Part shown: positions 8,155 to 15,280 of the stretch, piece after piece
How the letters are laid out: the number at the start of each line of letters is the position of its first letter
Numbering within the stretch: the stretch's first letter is position 1
NCBI GenBank assembly: GCA_022402505.1
Contig: JAKRSE010000208.1
Coordinates: forward strand, 1 to 17,510
Length of the DNA stretch: 17,510 nt
Direction: 5' to 3'
Source of the DNA: Fimbriimonadaceae bacterium
GTDB lineage: Bacteria; Armatimonadota; Fimbriimonadia; Fimbriimonadales; Fimbriimonadaceae
Position numbers and translations under genes: made by a program
The notes under the pieces: generated by a model
What the model was told of the DNA's origin: nothing
Databases searched by the model: none
The model's input: the letters and a program-made list of their open reading frames with translations, nothing else

Positions 8155-8747
8155 TGCCGACCGGCGTGGACTCCATCGAAGCCCAGATCATCGGCCGGGT
8201 GATCGGCGACGGGCTTCTGAAGGTGAAGGTGGACCGAGGCGAGACCTTTCTCTGCGTCACGAAGTCCGCTCTCAGGCAGACCATCGAGACGCTGAAGTCG
8301 CATCCCGAGCTGGGCTACGACTACTTCGCTGAGTGTCTGGGGGTCGATTATTCGACCTGGCCCCACGAGCGGGACTTCGCCGAACGATTCGAGGTCATCT
8401 ACAACCTCATGTCGGTGGGCCGGGCCACCCGGATCTTCGTGAAGGTTGGGGTGAACGACGGCGAAACCGTGCCGACGGTCAAGGACATCTTTCTGGGCGC
8501 GGAATATCCCGAGTGGGAGATCTGGGATCTGCTGGGCATCACATTCTCCGGCAACGAGCGGCGCGAGCGGTTCCTGTTGCCCGAAGACTGGGTCGGCTTT
8601 CCCCTCCGCAAGGAGTTCCCGCTGGGCGGCGAGGATGTCGTCTTCCACGGAGGAACCGAAGGGCCGGCGGTCGAGGACATCCAGATGCCGCATGCAGGCG
8701 AATCCTTCGAAGGCAAGACCGGATCGGAAGGCGTCTCGGGTCGCTGA
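8154..8747 (+). CDS. nuoC: NADH-quinone oxidoreductase subunit C (30 kDa)
   Basis: A 197-residue peripheral-arm subunit of complex I. The N-terminal alpha/beta half carries 'YFAECLGVDYS' (57-67) and 'FEVIYNLMSV' (79-88). The 30-kDa-subunit signature 'EYPEWEIWDLLGITFSGN' (117-134) is followed by 'RFLLPEDWVGFPLRKEFPL' (139-157). The C-terminal 35 residues after this core are family-variable. It starts in a 1-bp overlap with nuoA. It is a stand-alone NuoC, not a NuoCD fusion, since nuoD lies 2.9 kb downstream as a separate gene. Confidence 0.96.
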   Translation: MPTGVDSIEAQIIGRVIGDGLLKVKVDRGETFLCVTKSALRQTIETLKSHPELGYDYFAECLGVDYSTWPHERDFAERFEVIYNLMSVGRATRIFVKVGVNDGETVPTVKDIFLGAEYPEWEIWDLLGITFSGNERRERFLLPEDWVGFPLRKEFPLGGEDVVFHGGTEGPAVEDIQMPHAGESFEGKTGSEGVSGR

Positions 8748-8809
8748 TTTTGCCGCAAGATTCGGGCCCCTCCCCGGATCCTCTCATGAAATTCGAGGAA
8801 AGACAAGAT

Positions 8810-8825
8810 TTTTCTTCGAAGAAAA
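8810..8825. repeat. 16-bp perfect palindrome upstream of the first pilin gene
   Basis: ttttcttcgaagaaaa reads the same on both strands and stands out as AT-rich in a GC-rich region, 104 bp before the pilin ATG. With no real loop it is a better candidate for a dimeric-regulator site than for a terminator. No second copy was noticed upstream of the second pilin gene. Confidence 0.4.
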
Positions 8826-8874
8826 TGGAACCCAGAAGGCGGATTCCGGGTATCAAGTACGGTGGCTGTAGAGT

Positions 8875-8898
8875 CTGCCCGTACGATTGTCCGGGCAG
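8875..8898 (+). other. Small hairpin in the leader of the first pilin gene
   Basis: A 7-bp inverted repeat, ctgcccg (8875-8881) and cgggcag (8892-8898), with a 10-nt loop lies 31 bp before the pilin start. It is not followed by a T-tract. It could be an RNA-level control element or chance. Confidence 0.25.
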
Positions 8899-8929
8899 CA
8901 TCAGCAGTCAGCGACCTCATTGAGTTGAC

Positions 8930-9871
<942 letters not shown>

Positions 9872-9873
9872 TC

Positions 9874-10053
9874 ATGAAGAGGATTCTGATTGCGGTCTTC
9901 GCCGCGACGATGGCCCTTGCGGCCATTGGATGCGGCGGCGGTGATGAGGCGGCCGACACCAGCCAGGTCGTCGACCAGAGCGAAGCGCCTCCGATGGACG
10001 GCGGCGTCTCCGCCGAGCCGGCGGCTCCGGCGACCCAGGAGACGACCGAGTAA
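9874..10053 (+). CDS. Small lipoprotein paired with upstream pilin
   Basis: A 59-residue putative lipoprotein. It has a basic start MKR, a hydrophobic stretch to about residue 18, and a lipobox-like AIGC with the lipidated Cys at position 20 (the -3 Ala is less usual than Leu). The mature part is a short acidic, Ala/Glu/Pro/Thr-rich and apparently disordered tail that follows GGG. Only two bases separate it from the pilin stop, so the two are surely co-transcribed. A strong hairpin terminator follows 18 bp after its stop. The family is not recognised; it resembles the 74-residue lipoprotein after the next pilin in layout and composition. Confidence 0.75.
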   Translation: MKRILIAVFAATMALAAIGCGGGDEAADTSQVVDQSEAPPMDGGVSAEPAAPATQETTE

Positions 10054-10071
10054 TCGGCCTCTGGCGCACGA

Positions 10072-10114
10072 GAAGGCCCTCCCTTCGATCCCTGTGATCG
10101 GGCGGAGGGCCTTC
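10072..10114 (+). terminator. Terminator of the first pilin-lipoprotein unit
   Basis: The outer stem gaaggccctc (10072-10081) pairs with gagggccttc (10105-10114), extended by one C-G pair. The inner stem cgatc (10086-10090) pairs with gatcg (10096-10100). The following 'cgcgtttctgcg' has only a short T-run, so strength is uncertain, but position 18 bp after the stop fits. Confidence 0.75.
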
Positions 10115-10315
10115 CGCGTTTCTGCGTGGGCCTCGGGTCGGCCGAAAGGCTGGGTTGGCGCCGGGACCAGGGCCCTTCGGCTGCCCGAATCGGCCGGATC
10201 CAGCCAGAAGATCATGAGGTCCGACCCGCGGAGCGACGCACGATCGGCCGGTCACTCCCGCTGCGAAGCGATTCTCAAGAGAGGCAGACTAAGAAGAGAA
10301 GGCGGTTGCATGAAA

Positions 10316-10344
10316 TTGCCTTGGATCCAATGAAAGTGTATCTT
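10316..10344 (+). promoter_or_regulatory. Sigma-70-type promoter for the second pilin unit
   Basis: TTGCCT (10316-10321) and TATCTT (10339-10344) are separated by exactly 17 bp in a locally AT-rich patch. A start near 10351 would give a leader of about 70 nt before the pilin ATG at 10421. This is the best conventional promoter seen in the window. Confidence 0.55.
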
Positions 10345-10420
10345 TTTGGAACGAAAGCCGGGTCCGTCGGGTCATACTCATGAACTCCGGGGTCTTGGCC
10401 CCGCACCTCAATCGAATCTC

Positions 10421-11293
10421 ATGAAGAAGTCTGCATTCACCCTGATCGAACTGCTGGTGGTCATTGCAATCATCGCCATCCTGGCTGCCATCCTCTTCCC
10501 GGTCTTCGCCCAGGCGAAGCAGGCCGCGAAGAAGACGGCGTCGCTGTCGAACATCAAGCAGATCGGAACCGCGACCATCATCTACCAGGCCGACTATGAC
10601 GACCTGTATGCTCCGGTCGTGACCTGGTCCAACTCGGGAGCTCCGTCCTTCGTGGGCGGCGTCGGCTTCCAGCCCTGGACCTGGACCACCCTGCCCTACA
10701 TGAAGAACACGCAGATCTATCAGGATCCGCTTGCTCCTCCGATGGAAGCCTGGCCGGCAACCTGGAACCAGAGCAACACCCGCGCTCTGGCCCCGCAGTA
10801 CGGCTACAACTACACCGTCCTGAGCCCCTACCGGCCGCCGAACTGGCCCGTGCCGCCGACCCCGATCAGCCAGACCGCCCTGGGCAGCCCGGCCGAGACG
10901 GTCATGATCGGCGCGAAGTTCTCGACCTCTGAGGACGACCAGCCCGCCACCGGCTTCTACTGGGCCGGCCCCGGCAGCTGGGCGACCACCCTCACCATCG
11001 AGCCCCCGGTCTGCGGCGTGAACCCCGACGTCTGGTGCTTCACCGACTGGGGAACCAACAGCTGGTACAACGGCTACCTGCGCAACAACTCGGCTGCGGG
11101 CGCGTTCACCGGCGGTCTTTCCCGACGCTCCGGCAACAAGCACATCATCGTGTGGGCTGACAGCCACGCCAGCAACCCGTCCACGGGCGCCCTGGCTCGC
11201 GGCACCAACTGGCGCGAGGGCATCGACTCGCTCACGATGGACTGGACGACGACCGACGCGGATCGCGGCGGCTACCTCTGGGACGACCGCTGA
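10421..11293 (+). CDS. Type II/IV prepilin-like secreted protein, paralogue of the first
   Basis: A 290-residue pseudopilin. Leader MKKSA is cut before FTLIELLVVIAIIAILAAILF; the first 45 residues are almost identical to the pilin at 8930, at DNA level too, while the remainder diverges. It shares 'QADYDDLYAP' after the helix. The C-terminal 'SGNKHIIVWADSHA' occupies the place of the H-X9-DG element. It is rich in Trp, Tyr, Asn and Pro, as expected of an extracellular protein. The start is set by the 5-residue basic leader; in-frame sequence upstream has no pilin feature. The stop overlaps the next ATG (TGATG). The N-terminal helix should anchor it in the inner membrane until assembly. Confidence 0.92.
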   Translation: MKKSAFTLIELLVVIAIIAILAAILFPVFAQAKQAAKKTASLSNIKQIGTATIIYQADYDDLYAPVVTWSNSGAPSFVGGVGFQPWTWTTLPYMKNTQIYQDPLAPPMEAWPATWNQSNTRALAPQYGYNYTVLSPYRPPNWPVPPTPISQTALGSPAETVMIGAKFSTSEDDQPATGFYWAGPGSWATTLTIEPPVCGVNPDVWCFTDWGTNSWYNGYLRNNSAAGAFTGGLSRRSGNKHIIVWADSHASNPSTGALARGTNWREGIDSLTMDWTTTDADRGGYLWDDR

Positions 11294-11517
11294 TGCGCTG
11301 GGGGATCATCCTTCTGGCCGTCGGGCTCGTGCTCGCGGGCTGCGGTGGACCGGAAGCTGCTTCGGGTGAAGCGGCAACCGGAGCCACCCAGGAAGCGGCA
11401 GGAGCCGACGCGAAGGCCGGTGGTGGCGGAGGCCTCGAAGCCTCCTCGGCTGAAATGCAGCCGCCGCCGGACCAGCCGGATGCCGACGCCATTGCCGGTT
11501 CTCGAGCCGGCAACTGA
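11293..11517 (+). CDS. Small lipoprotein paired with second pilin
   Basis: A 74-residue putative lipoprotein with signal MRWGIILLAVGLVLAGC; the canonical lipobox LAGC puts the lipidated Cys at 17. The mature part is low-complexity, rich in Ala, Gly, Glu and Pro, with no visible fold. The start overlaps the pilin stop by one base, so translation is coupled. A strong intrinsic terminator follows 27 bp later. It matches the first pilin's partner in arrangement and in the C-G-G-x-E-A opening rather than in alignable sequence. It may tether or chaperone the pilin at a membrane; this is inference. Confidence 0.78.
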   Translation: MRWGIILLAVGLVLAGCGGPEAASGEAATGATQEAAGADAKAGGGGGLEASSAEMQPPPDQPDADAIAGSRAGN

Positions 11518-11544
11518 AGACGGGACAAACCCCGAAACCCGAGA

Positions 11545-11586
11545 AGAGCTCGCCCCCCGAAAGGGGAGCGGGCTCTCCGCTTTTTT
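11545..11586 (+). terminator. Intrinsic terminator after the second pilin unit
   Basis: A GC-rich hairpin (left arm agagctcgcccc from 11545, right arm ending ggctct at 11576, loop around cgaaa, one bulge) is followed by TTTTTT at 11581-11586. It is the clearest Rho-independent terminator on the plus strand, and it separates the pilin unit from nuoD. Confidence 0.88.
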
Positions 11587-11622
11587 GCCCCCCGGTCCGG
11601 GTCATTCGAACCGAAAATCTCG

Positions 11623-11628
11623 TAGAAT
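11623..11628 (+). promoter_or_regulatory. Possible -10 box for nuoD
   Basis: TAGAAT ends 10 nt before the nuoD ATG and lies downstream of the preceding terminator, so nuoD needs a promoter here. A GGGAG string (11630-11634) sits 4 nt before the ATG and might also serve as a ribosome site if transcription starts slightly further upstream. Confidence 0.4.
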
Positions 11629-11638
11629 CGGGAGACAG

Positions 11639-12859
11639 ATGAGCGAGGCGACGACCTTCACCCCCACCAGCGCCACCGAGTTCAAGCGGATCGGCGAGAA
11701 CACGATGGTGGTCAACATCGGCCCGCAGCACCCCTCCACCCACGGAGTGCTCCGGCTGATCGTCGAGCTGGAAGGCGAAACGATCGTCCAGTGCAAGTGC
11801 GTCATCGGCTACCTCCACACGGGCATGGAGAAGGAGGCCGAGTACCAGACCTATCAGAAGTGCGTGGTCATGACCGACCGCATGGACTATCTGAACGCGA
11901 ACGGCACCAACCTCGCCCACGCCCTCGCCGTCGAGAAGCTCCTCGGAGTCGAGATTCCCAAGCGCGGCCAGTATCTCCGCGTCATGCTCGCCGAACTCAG
12001 CCGGATCGCCAGCCACTGCCTCTGGCTCGGCACCCACGCGCTCGATCTCGGCGCGATGTCGCCGTTCTTCTACATCATGCAGCAGCGGGAGATGATTCTC
12101 GATATGTTCGAGATGTTCGCCGGCGTGCGCATGATGCCCAGCTGGATCGTCCCCGGCGGCCTTCGCGGCGACATGCCGGACGGCTTCGAAACCCGGCTCC
12201 GGACCTTCCTTCGGGAGTTCCCGACCGAGCTCAAGGTCCTGGAGGATCTCCTGGTCGAGAACCCGATCTGGAAGGAGCGGACTCAGGATGTGGGCATTCT
12301 CACCGGGACGCAGTGCCTGGAGCTGGGCTGCAGCGGTCCGATCGCCCGAGCCAGCGGCGTTGCCTGGGATCTCCGGAAGAGCAACCCCTACAGCAGCTAC
12401 GAGGACTTCGATTTTCAGATTCCGGTCGGCTCGGTCGGCGATGTCTACGACCGCTTCCTGGTTCGCATCGCCGAGATGAAGGAGAGCTGCCGCATCCTTC
12501 AGCAGGCGATCGACGGACTGCCCGAGGGCCCCTGGAACACGCTCGACCGCAAGGTCGCTCCGCCGCCGCGCCATGAGCTCGACAACTCGATGGAGTCCGT
12601 CATCCACCACTTCAAGCTCTGGACCGAGGGCTACCATCCTCCGGTCGGTGAAGCCTATGCGGCGGTGGAAGGGAGCAAGGGCGAGCTCGGCTTCTATGTC
12701 ATCAGCGACGGCACCAACCGCCCCTATCGTTGGCACGTCCGCCCGAGCAGCTTCATGAACCTCAAGTCGCTGGAAGTCCTCGCCGTGGGCAAACTGATCG
12801 CCGACGTGATCGCGATCATCGGCAGCATCGACATCGTGCTTGGCGAAATCGACCGCTGA
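11639..12859 (+). CDS. nuoD: NADH-quinone oxidoreductase subunit D (49 kDa)
   Basis: A 406-residue complex I subunit that forms the quinone cavity with NuoB. 'VNIGPQHPSTHGVLRL' (25-40) carries the conserved His pair. 'GYLHTGMEK' is at 57-65 (LHRG in many relatives), followed by 'DRMDYLNA'. The C-terminus is the typical '...IDIVLGEIDR'. The length is normal. The start follows the upstream terminator; a longer open frame runs back through that terminator and the lipoprotein gene and is not credible. It is cut off from nuoA-nuoC by two pilin units, and a hairpin terminator directly follows, so no nuoE-N genes are attached here. Confidence 0.96.
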   Translation: MSEATTFTPTSATEFKRIGENTMVVNIGPQHPSTHGVLRLIVELEGETIVQCKCVIGYLHTGMEKEAEYQTYQKCVVMTDRMDYLNANGTNLAHALAVEKLLGVEIPKRGQYLRVMLAELSRIASHCLWLGTHALDLGAMSPFFYIMQQREMILDMFEMFAGVRMMPSWIVPGGLRGDMPDGFETRLRTFLREFPTELKVLEDLLVENPIWKERTQDVGILTGTQCLELGCSGPIARASGVAWDLRKSNPYSSYEDFDFQIPVGSVGDVYDRFLVRIAEMKESCRILQQAIDGLPEGPWNTLDRKVAPPPRHELDNSMESVIHHFKLWTEGYHPPVGEAYAAVEGSKGELGFYVISDGTNRPYRWHVRPSSFMNLKSLEVLAVGKLIADVIAIIGSIDIVLGEIDR

Positions 12860-12877
12860 GGCCCGCCCAGAAGCATC

Positions 12878-12913
12878 TTCGCGCCGCGACTCCTGTTGGA
12901 ATCGCGGCGCGAA
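12878..12913. terminator. Terminator after nuoD
   Basis: A perfect 12-bp inverted repeat, ttcgcgccgcga (12878-12889) and tcgcggcgcgaa (12902-12913), with a 12-nt loop lies 18 bp past the nuoD stop. There is only a weak T-run after it. It may also stop minus-strand transcription coming from the 13041-15153 cassette. Confidence 0.75.
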
Positions 12914-12936
12914 CCTGCTTTCGGGGAAGCGGAACG

Positions 12937-13009
12937 TCAGTTGATGACTTCGACTTCGACCGCCGGCACCAGGCCGATCTCGGCCCCCAGCTTGAGCAGA
13001 AGCCGGATG
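12937..13009 (-). pseudogene. 3'-end fragment of mqnD
   Basis: Translated on the minus strand this stretch reads IRLLLKLGAEIGLVPAVEVEVIN-stop, the same as the end of the intact mqnD product except for a final Asn in place of Asp and a TGA in place of TAA. Nothing recognisable as MqnD precedes it beyond 13009, apart from a vague resemblance over about 8 residues. It has no start of its own. It is best read as the displaced 3' end left by an integration, or as the remnant of a duplication. Confidence 0.85.
12943..13009. repeat. 67-bp direct repeat, left copy (mqnD 3' end)
   Basis: Identical base for base to 16504-16570, offset 3561 bp, in the same orientation. Similarity continues imperfectly through the stop codon (12937-12942) and is lost on the other side at 13010. 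Confidence 0.93.
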
Positions 13010-13040
13010 ACCGTGGCTTGAATTCCATCCTCATGACAAT

Positions 13041-13697
13041 CTACTCTTGCAGTATGGTTGGCAGAAGCTCAGCAGAAGTCTGAATCTGGCGAAATCCCAG
13101 TCCTGGGCGGTGTACCAGAAAGACCGGTGTGCCCGGAACAGCCGATTGCCGGGCCCAGCTTCGAGCCCTGTCAAGTTGATCCGTGATAGAGGCGGTCCTC
13201 ATCTCAGCCAGAAACTCAGAAACCGAAATGCCCTTCAGGCTGAGATCGTCTGTCAAACGATTCCAGTCCACCTTGCCCGTCAGCAGAGAAGAATAGAGCC
13301 AGGGGGCCAGGTTCCACCTAGCCGCGGCCAAAACAGCCTGGGCCTTGCCCAGGTCGTTGGAATCCTCGGGAGACGTCAGGTGAATCACGACAACCCGCGG
13401 GGCAGGATTCTGCAGTTCAGCCCGAACCAGAAGGTCCGGAATTCGGTCGCGGCAGGCCGAGCAAGTGAGGCTGGAAAGAATGAAGAGCGTGGCCGGACTT
13501 GTCCCGTCCTGGATGACCTGCCCGATCCCTGTCAGTGCTTGGACGTCCAGGTTCCCCTCAAACTCTGTGGCAGGTCGAGTGTACGGACTCACCGGGGCCC
13601 GGGCCGCGACCGTCGCAGGCAACACCCAGCGGGCCGAGGCGAATCCAAGGCTCAAGACAAGGGCCATAGCCAGGGAGTGTGCGAGCACCGTCTTCAT
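13041..13697 (-). CDS. DsbA/thioredoxin-fold exported protein with CSAC motif
   Basis: A 218-residue protein. The N-terminal helix (about 6-23) looks like an uncleaved anchor or signal peptide. The motif 'LSSLTCSACRDRIPDL' (74-89) follows a beta-strand, as in thioredoxin-fold proteins, with Cys79 and Cys82 as the CxxC pair. 'AVPGTPVFLV' (186-195) supplies the cis-Pro loop (Thr190-Pro191), and a helical insert lies between, as in DsbA-like proteins. It probably makes or reshuffles disulfides in the envelope. Its start overlaps the stop of the membrane-protein gene (ATGA at 13694-13697), which fixes the start. It is the last gene of a four-gene minus-strand cassette whose first gene encodes a Cys-rich secreted protein, an attractive substrate. 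The exact subfamily is not recognised. Confidence 0.78.
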   Translation of the reverse strand: MKTVLAHSLAMALVLSLGFASARWVLPATVAARAPVSPYTRPATEFEGNLDVQALTGIGQVIQDGTSPATLFILSSLTCSACRDRIPDLLVRAELQNPAPRVVVIHLTSPEDSNDLGKAQAVLAAARWNLAPWLYSSLLTGKVDWNRLTDDLSLKGISVSEFLAEMRTASITDQLDRARSWARQSAVPGTPVFLVHRPGLGFRQIQTSAELLPTILQE

Positions 13698-14101
13698 CGG
13701 ACGATCTTGCTCAAACGAACGAGCACTCCGCTGACGGTGGCTGTTGCAACAACCACCAAGGCCAACGGCAAGAGAGAAAAGAGGCCAAGGTAGAGAACCG
13801 ACCAAAGGTTCCAGTTTGTGCTCCCAGCGCCCGAGCCCCACAGGAAGCCTACCCCGAGGGTGATCCAAAAGCCGCAACTTACCAAGGCCGCATGCCCAAG
13901 GCTCTTGGGATCCGTCGGCAACTGGCCGGTTCTCGTTGCCGGGACCAGCCACCATTGAACCAGCGTCCAGGCTGTTGCATAGCCCCCGAGAACCCAAGAC
14001 GCGCCTGCGACGATGTGGCCATAGCCGGCCGCAATAATCACGCAGAAGAGAGCTGCGATGAGACTTGCTGAGGAGAATCTGGCCTGTTTGGAATTGCTCA
14101 T
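13694..14101 (-). CDS. Four-TM membrane protein of unknown family
   Basis: A 135-residue integral membrane protein with hydrophobic segments at about 11-32, 34-54, 70-90 and 98-127, and a polar loop at 55-69. Cys20 lies in the first and Cys76 in the third predicted helix; there is no CxxC, so it is not an evident DsbB or VKOR. No family is recognised. It starts 10 bp after the pseudopilin stop and overlaps the DsbA-like gene by four bases, so the two are translationally coupled, suggesting a membrane partner for that protein. Codon choice in this cassette is visibly less GC-rich than in the flanking nuo and mqn genes. Confidence 0.72.
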   Translation of the reverse strand: MSNSKQARFSSASLIAALFCVIIAAGYGHIVAGASWVLGGYATAWTLVQWWLVPATRTGQLPTDPKSLGHAALVSCGFWITLGVGFLWGSGAGSTNWNLWSVLYLGLFSLLPLALVVVATATVSGVLVRLSKIVR

Positions 14102-14111
14102 GGAAGTGAAT

Positions 14112-14825
14112 TCACCCCTGGAGTTCGGCCGCCCTGCAAAAGAGGTCCAACTCCTCGTCCGTTGCCGTCAGGAACTGAGGAAAGAGGGTGCGAGGGAAAG
14201 GCGGGGGACAAAACTGCGGGCGTATGATGGATACTTGGCCGTCGAGGTGCAGACGAAGTAGAGTGTGTTTTGGTTCTGGACGCATGTATCCCTCCGACCA
14301 TTGGTCCAGGGGTGCCCGCCTGAAGGAGGGGTCCAGGAGTACGCCTACCCTGGGGTTCGCGACAGGCTGATCCATCAGCCCGGCAGCCACATATCCGACG
14401 CTGCCTCGTGACCATTGAGCCTTGAGAAAGGTGTCGGCCAGCGGAACATAGCTTAGAGGAAATCGGTACCACGGACTCCAGGAAAAGTTGTAACCAGCGA
14501 TCCAATGGGCCCCAAGGCCTCTGGGGGTCCGATCGTTCGGAGTTCTCAAAAGATGCGGGCTCGAAACATAGGCCGGTACCAGCTGGGTGATGTCACTAGG
14601 CAGTTGGGAGTTCCAGTCCGCGAGATAGAGATTGTAAGCGGCCCCGATCTGCCTCATTTGAGCGATGCTGACGGCATCGTTCGCCCTAGTCTTGGCGTTT
14701 CCACCTACCACCAGGAAGACACCGGCCAGGATTCCAAGGATCAGAATGGCAACCAGGACTTCGCTGAGTGTGAAGCCGTTCGAGCGGAGCCTGGCTTTGG
14801 GTTTTGGGGCCACTTTTGACCTCAC
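14112..14825 (-). CDS. Divergent pseudopilin of the cassette
   Basis: A 237-residue prepilin-like protein. A long basic leader (1-17, KVAPKPKARLRSNG) precedes FTLSEVLVAILILGILAGVF; cleavage after Gly17 leaves Glu at mature position 5. 'AAYNLYLADWNSQLP' (62-76) corresponds to the post-helix motif of the larger pilins, and 'HTLLRLHLDGQVSII' (187-201) to the H-X9-DG element. Two Cys remain near the C-terminus (206, 230). The GTG at 14825 is chosen because it lies one base after the stop of the Cys-rich gene and gives a short leader; the frame stays open upstream, so a longer leader is formally possible. Clearly related to, but far from, the two pilins in the nuo locus. Confidence 0.82.
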   Translation of the reverse strand: MRSKVAPKPKARLRSNGFTLSEVLVAILILGILAGVFLVVGGNAKTRANDAVSIAQMRQIGAAYNLYLADWNSQLPSDITQLVPAYVSSPHLLRTPNDRTPRGLGAHWIAGYNFSWSPWYRFPLSYVPLADTFLKAQWSRGSVGYVAAGLMDQPVANPRVGVLLDPSFRRAPLDQWSEGYMRPEPKHTLLRLHLDGQVSIIRPQFCPPPFPRTLFPQFLTATDEELDLFCRAAELQG

Positions 14826-14826
14826 G

Positions 14827-15153
14827 TTACCAGTTTGGCAGACAAGTGCTGTTCGGACAGACGACTTCTGAGTTGGTCGTACAGGTCGCATAAGACGTCC
14901 AAACACATTGCTGGAGCTTTCCGGTGTCGCAGTTCGTCGTCGTCCGATCAAGATCCCACCTGTCCTTTTGACCAAACCACCAGCAAGAGGTAAAGGCCCC
15001 AGGGTTCCGTCCGGTGATGAGGGTCGGGTGATAGGTTTGGGTCGGGCAGGCACCGCACGGTGGAAGGGGTGGCCGTGGCATGCCCGGAATCACGGCGGCG
15101 ATCACACCTGCACACGACATCAATACAGAGCAGATCAGAACAAGCTGTCTCAT
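14827..15153 (-). CDS. Small secreted Cys-rich protein
   Basis: A 108-residue protein. Residues 1 to about 24 (MRQLVLICSVLMSCAGVIAA) form a signal peptide; the Cys in LMSC gives only a poor lipobox. The mature part holds eight Cys (CGAC, TSC, TNC, QQC, ATC, VVC, STC), an even number suited to four disulfides, and is rich in Thr, Trp, Asn and Pro, ending CLPNW. No family is recognised. It heads a four-gene minus-strand cassette and carries a TACACT box 7 nt before the ATG. The ATG at 15153 is chosen for the signal peptide; frame upstream is open but would include the terminator hairpin and the IS end. Function unknown: structural surface protein, secreted effector or signal are all possible. 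Confidence 0.7.
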   Translation of the reverse strand: MRQLVLICSVLMSCAGVIAAVIPGMPRPPLPPCGACPTQTYHPTLITGRNPGAFTSCWWFGQKDRWDLDRTTTNCDTGKLQQCVWTSYATCTTNSEVVCPNSTCLPNW

Positions 15154-15160
15154 GCAACTC

Positions 15161-15166
15161 AGTGTA
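15161..15166 (-). promoter_or_regulatory. Possible -10 box for the four-gene cassette
   Basis: TACACT on the minus strand ends 7 nt before the ATG of the Cys-rich gene and lies just past the terminator at 15196-15218, where a new promoter is required. The same hexamer stands 8 nt before trpD. Confidence 0.4.
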
Positions 15167-15195
15167 TGGCAACTACTGTCCTTTGCTCCCCCCCC

Positions 15196-15218
15196 AAAAA
15201 AGTGGGTCCAAAGACCCA
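15196..15218 (-). terminator. Terminator formerly adjoining mqnD
   Basis: On the minus strand, tgggtc (stem, 15218-15213) and gaccca (15208-15203) enclose the loop tttg and are followed by TTTTTT (15201-15196, after one C). It is a textbook intrinsic terminator for minus-strand transcripts. Removing the IS element would put it about 10 bp after the mqnD stop codon. It also insulates the cassette from mqnD. Confidence 0.8.
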
Positions 15219-15224
15219 AGCCTC

Positions 15225-15228
15225 TTAG
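15225..15228. repeat. Target-site duplication TTAG, left copy
   Basis: TTAG directly precedes the left inverted repeat of the IS element and matches TTAG at 16498-16501. YTAR targets with 4-bp duplication are usual for the IS5 group. Confidence 0.8.
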
Positions 15229-15280
15229 GAGGCTGTTGAGCAACTCCTCCTTTCCCTCCCTCAGATCCGTCTTGAACATC

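Larger units (their letters stand above)
10054..10420 (+). other. 367-bp intergenic region between the two pilin units
   Basis: It holds the terminator of the first unit (10072-10114), a stretch of about 200 bp with no recognisable gene in which atcggccgg occurs twice (10189 and 10243), a purine-rich run near 10275-10302, a promoter candidate (10316-10344) and a leader of about 70 nt to the second pilin. No credible coding frame was seen. Confidence 0.6.

Noticed and set aside
11345..11638. N-terminal extension of nuoD
   Set aside because: It would run through a strong intrinsic terminator and the lipoprotein gene and has no NuoD similarity.
11306..12736. 476-codon minus-strand frame opposite nuoD
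   Set aside because: Antisense to a highly conserved subunit; crosses the nuoD promoter and upstream terminator.
13694..14101. Identification of the 4-TM protein as DsbB, VKOR or MauE/DoxX
   Set aside because: It lacks the CxxC and the second Cys pair of DsbB/VKOR, and no MauE/DoxX motif was recognised; topology alone is not enough.
13010..15228. An integrase gene within the repeat-flanked segment
   Set aside because: All four cassette genes are accounted for and none shows tyrosine or serine recombinase motifs; the only recombinase is the later IS transposase, whose own ends and target duplication do not include the 67-bp repeats.
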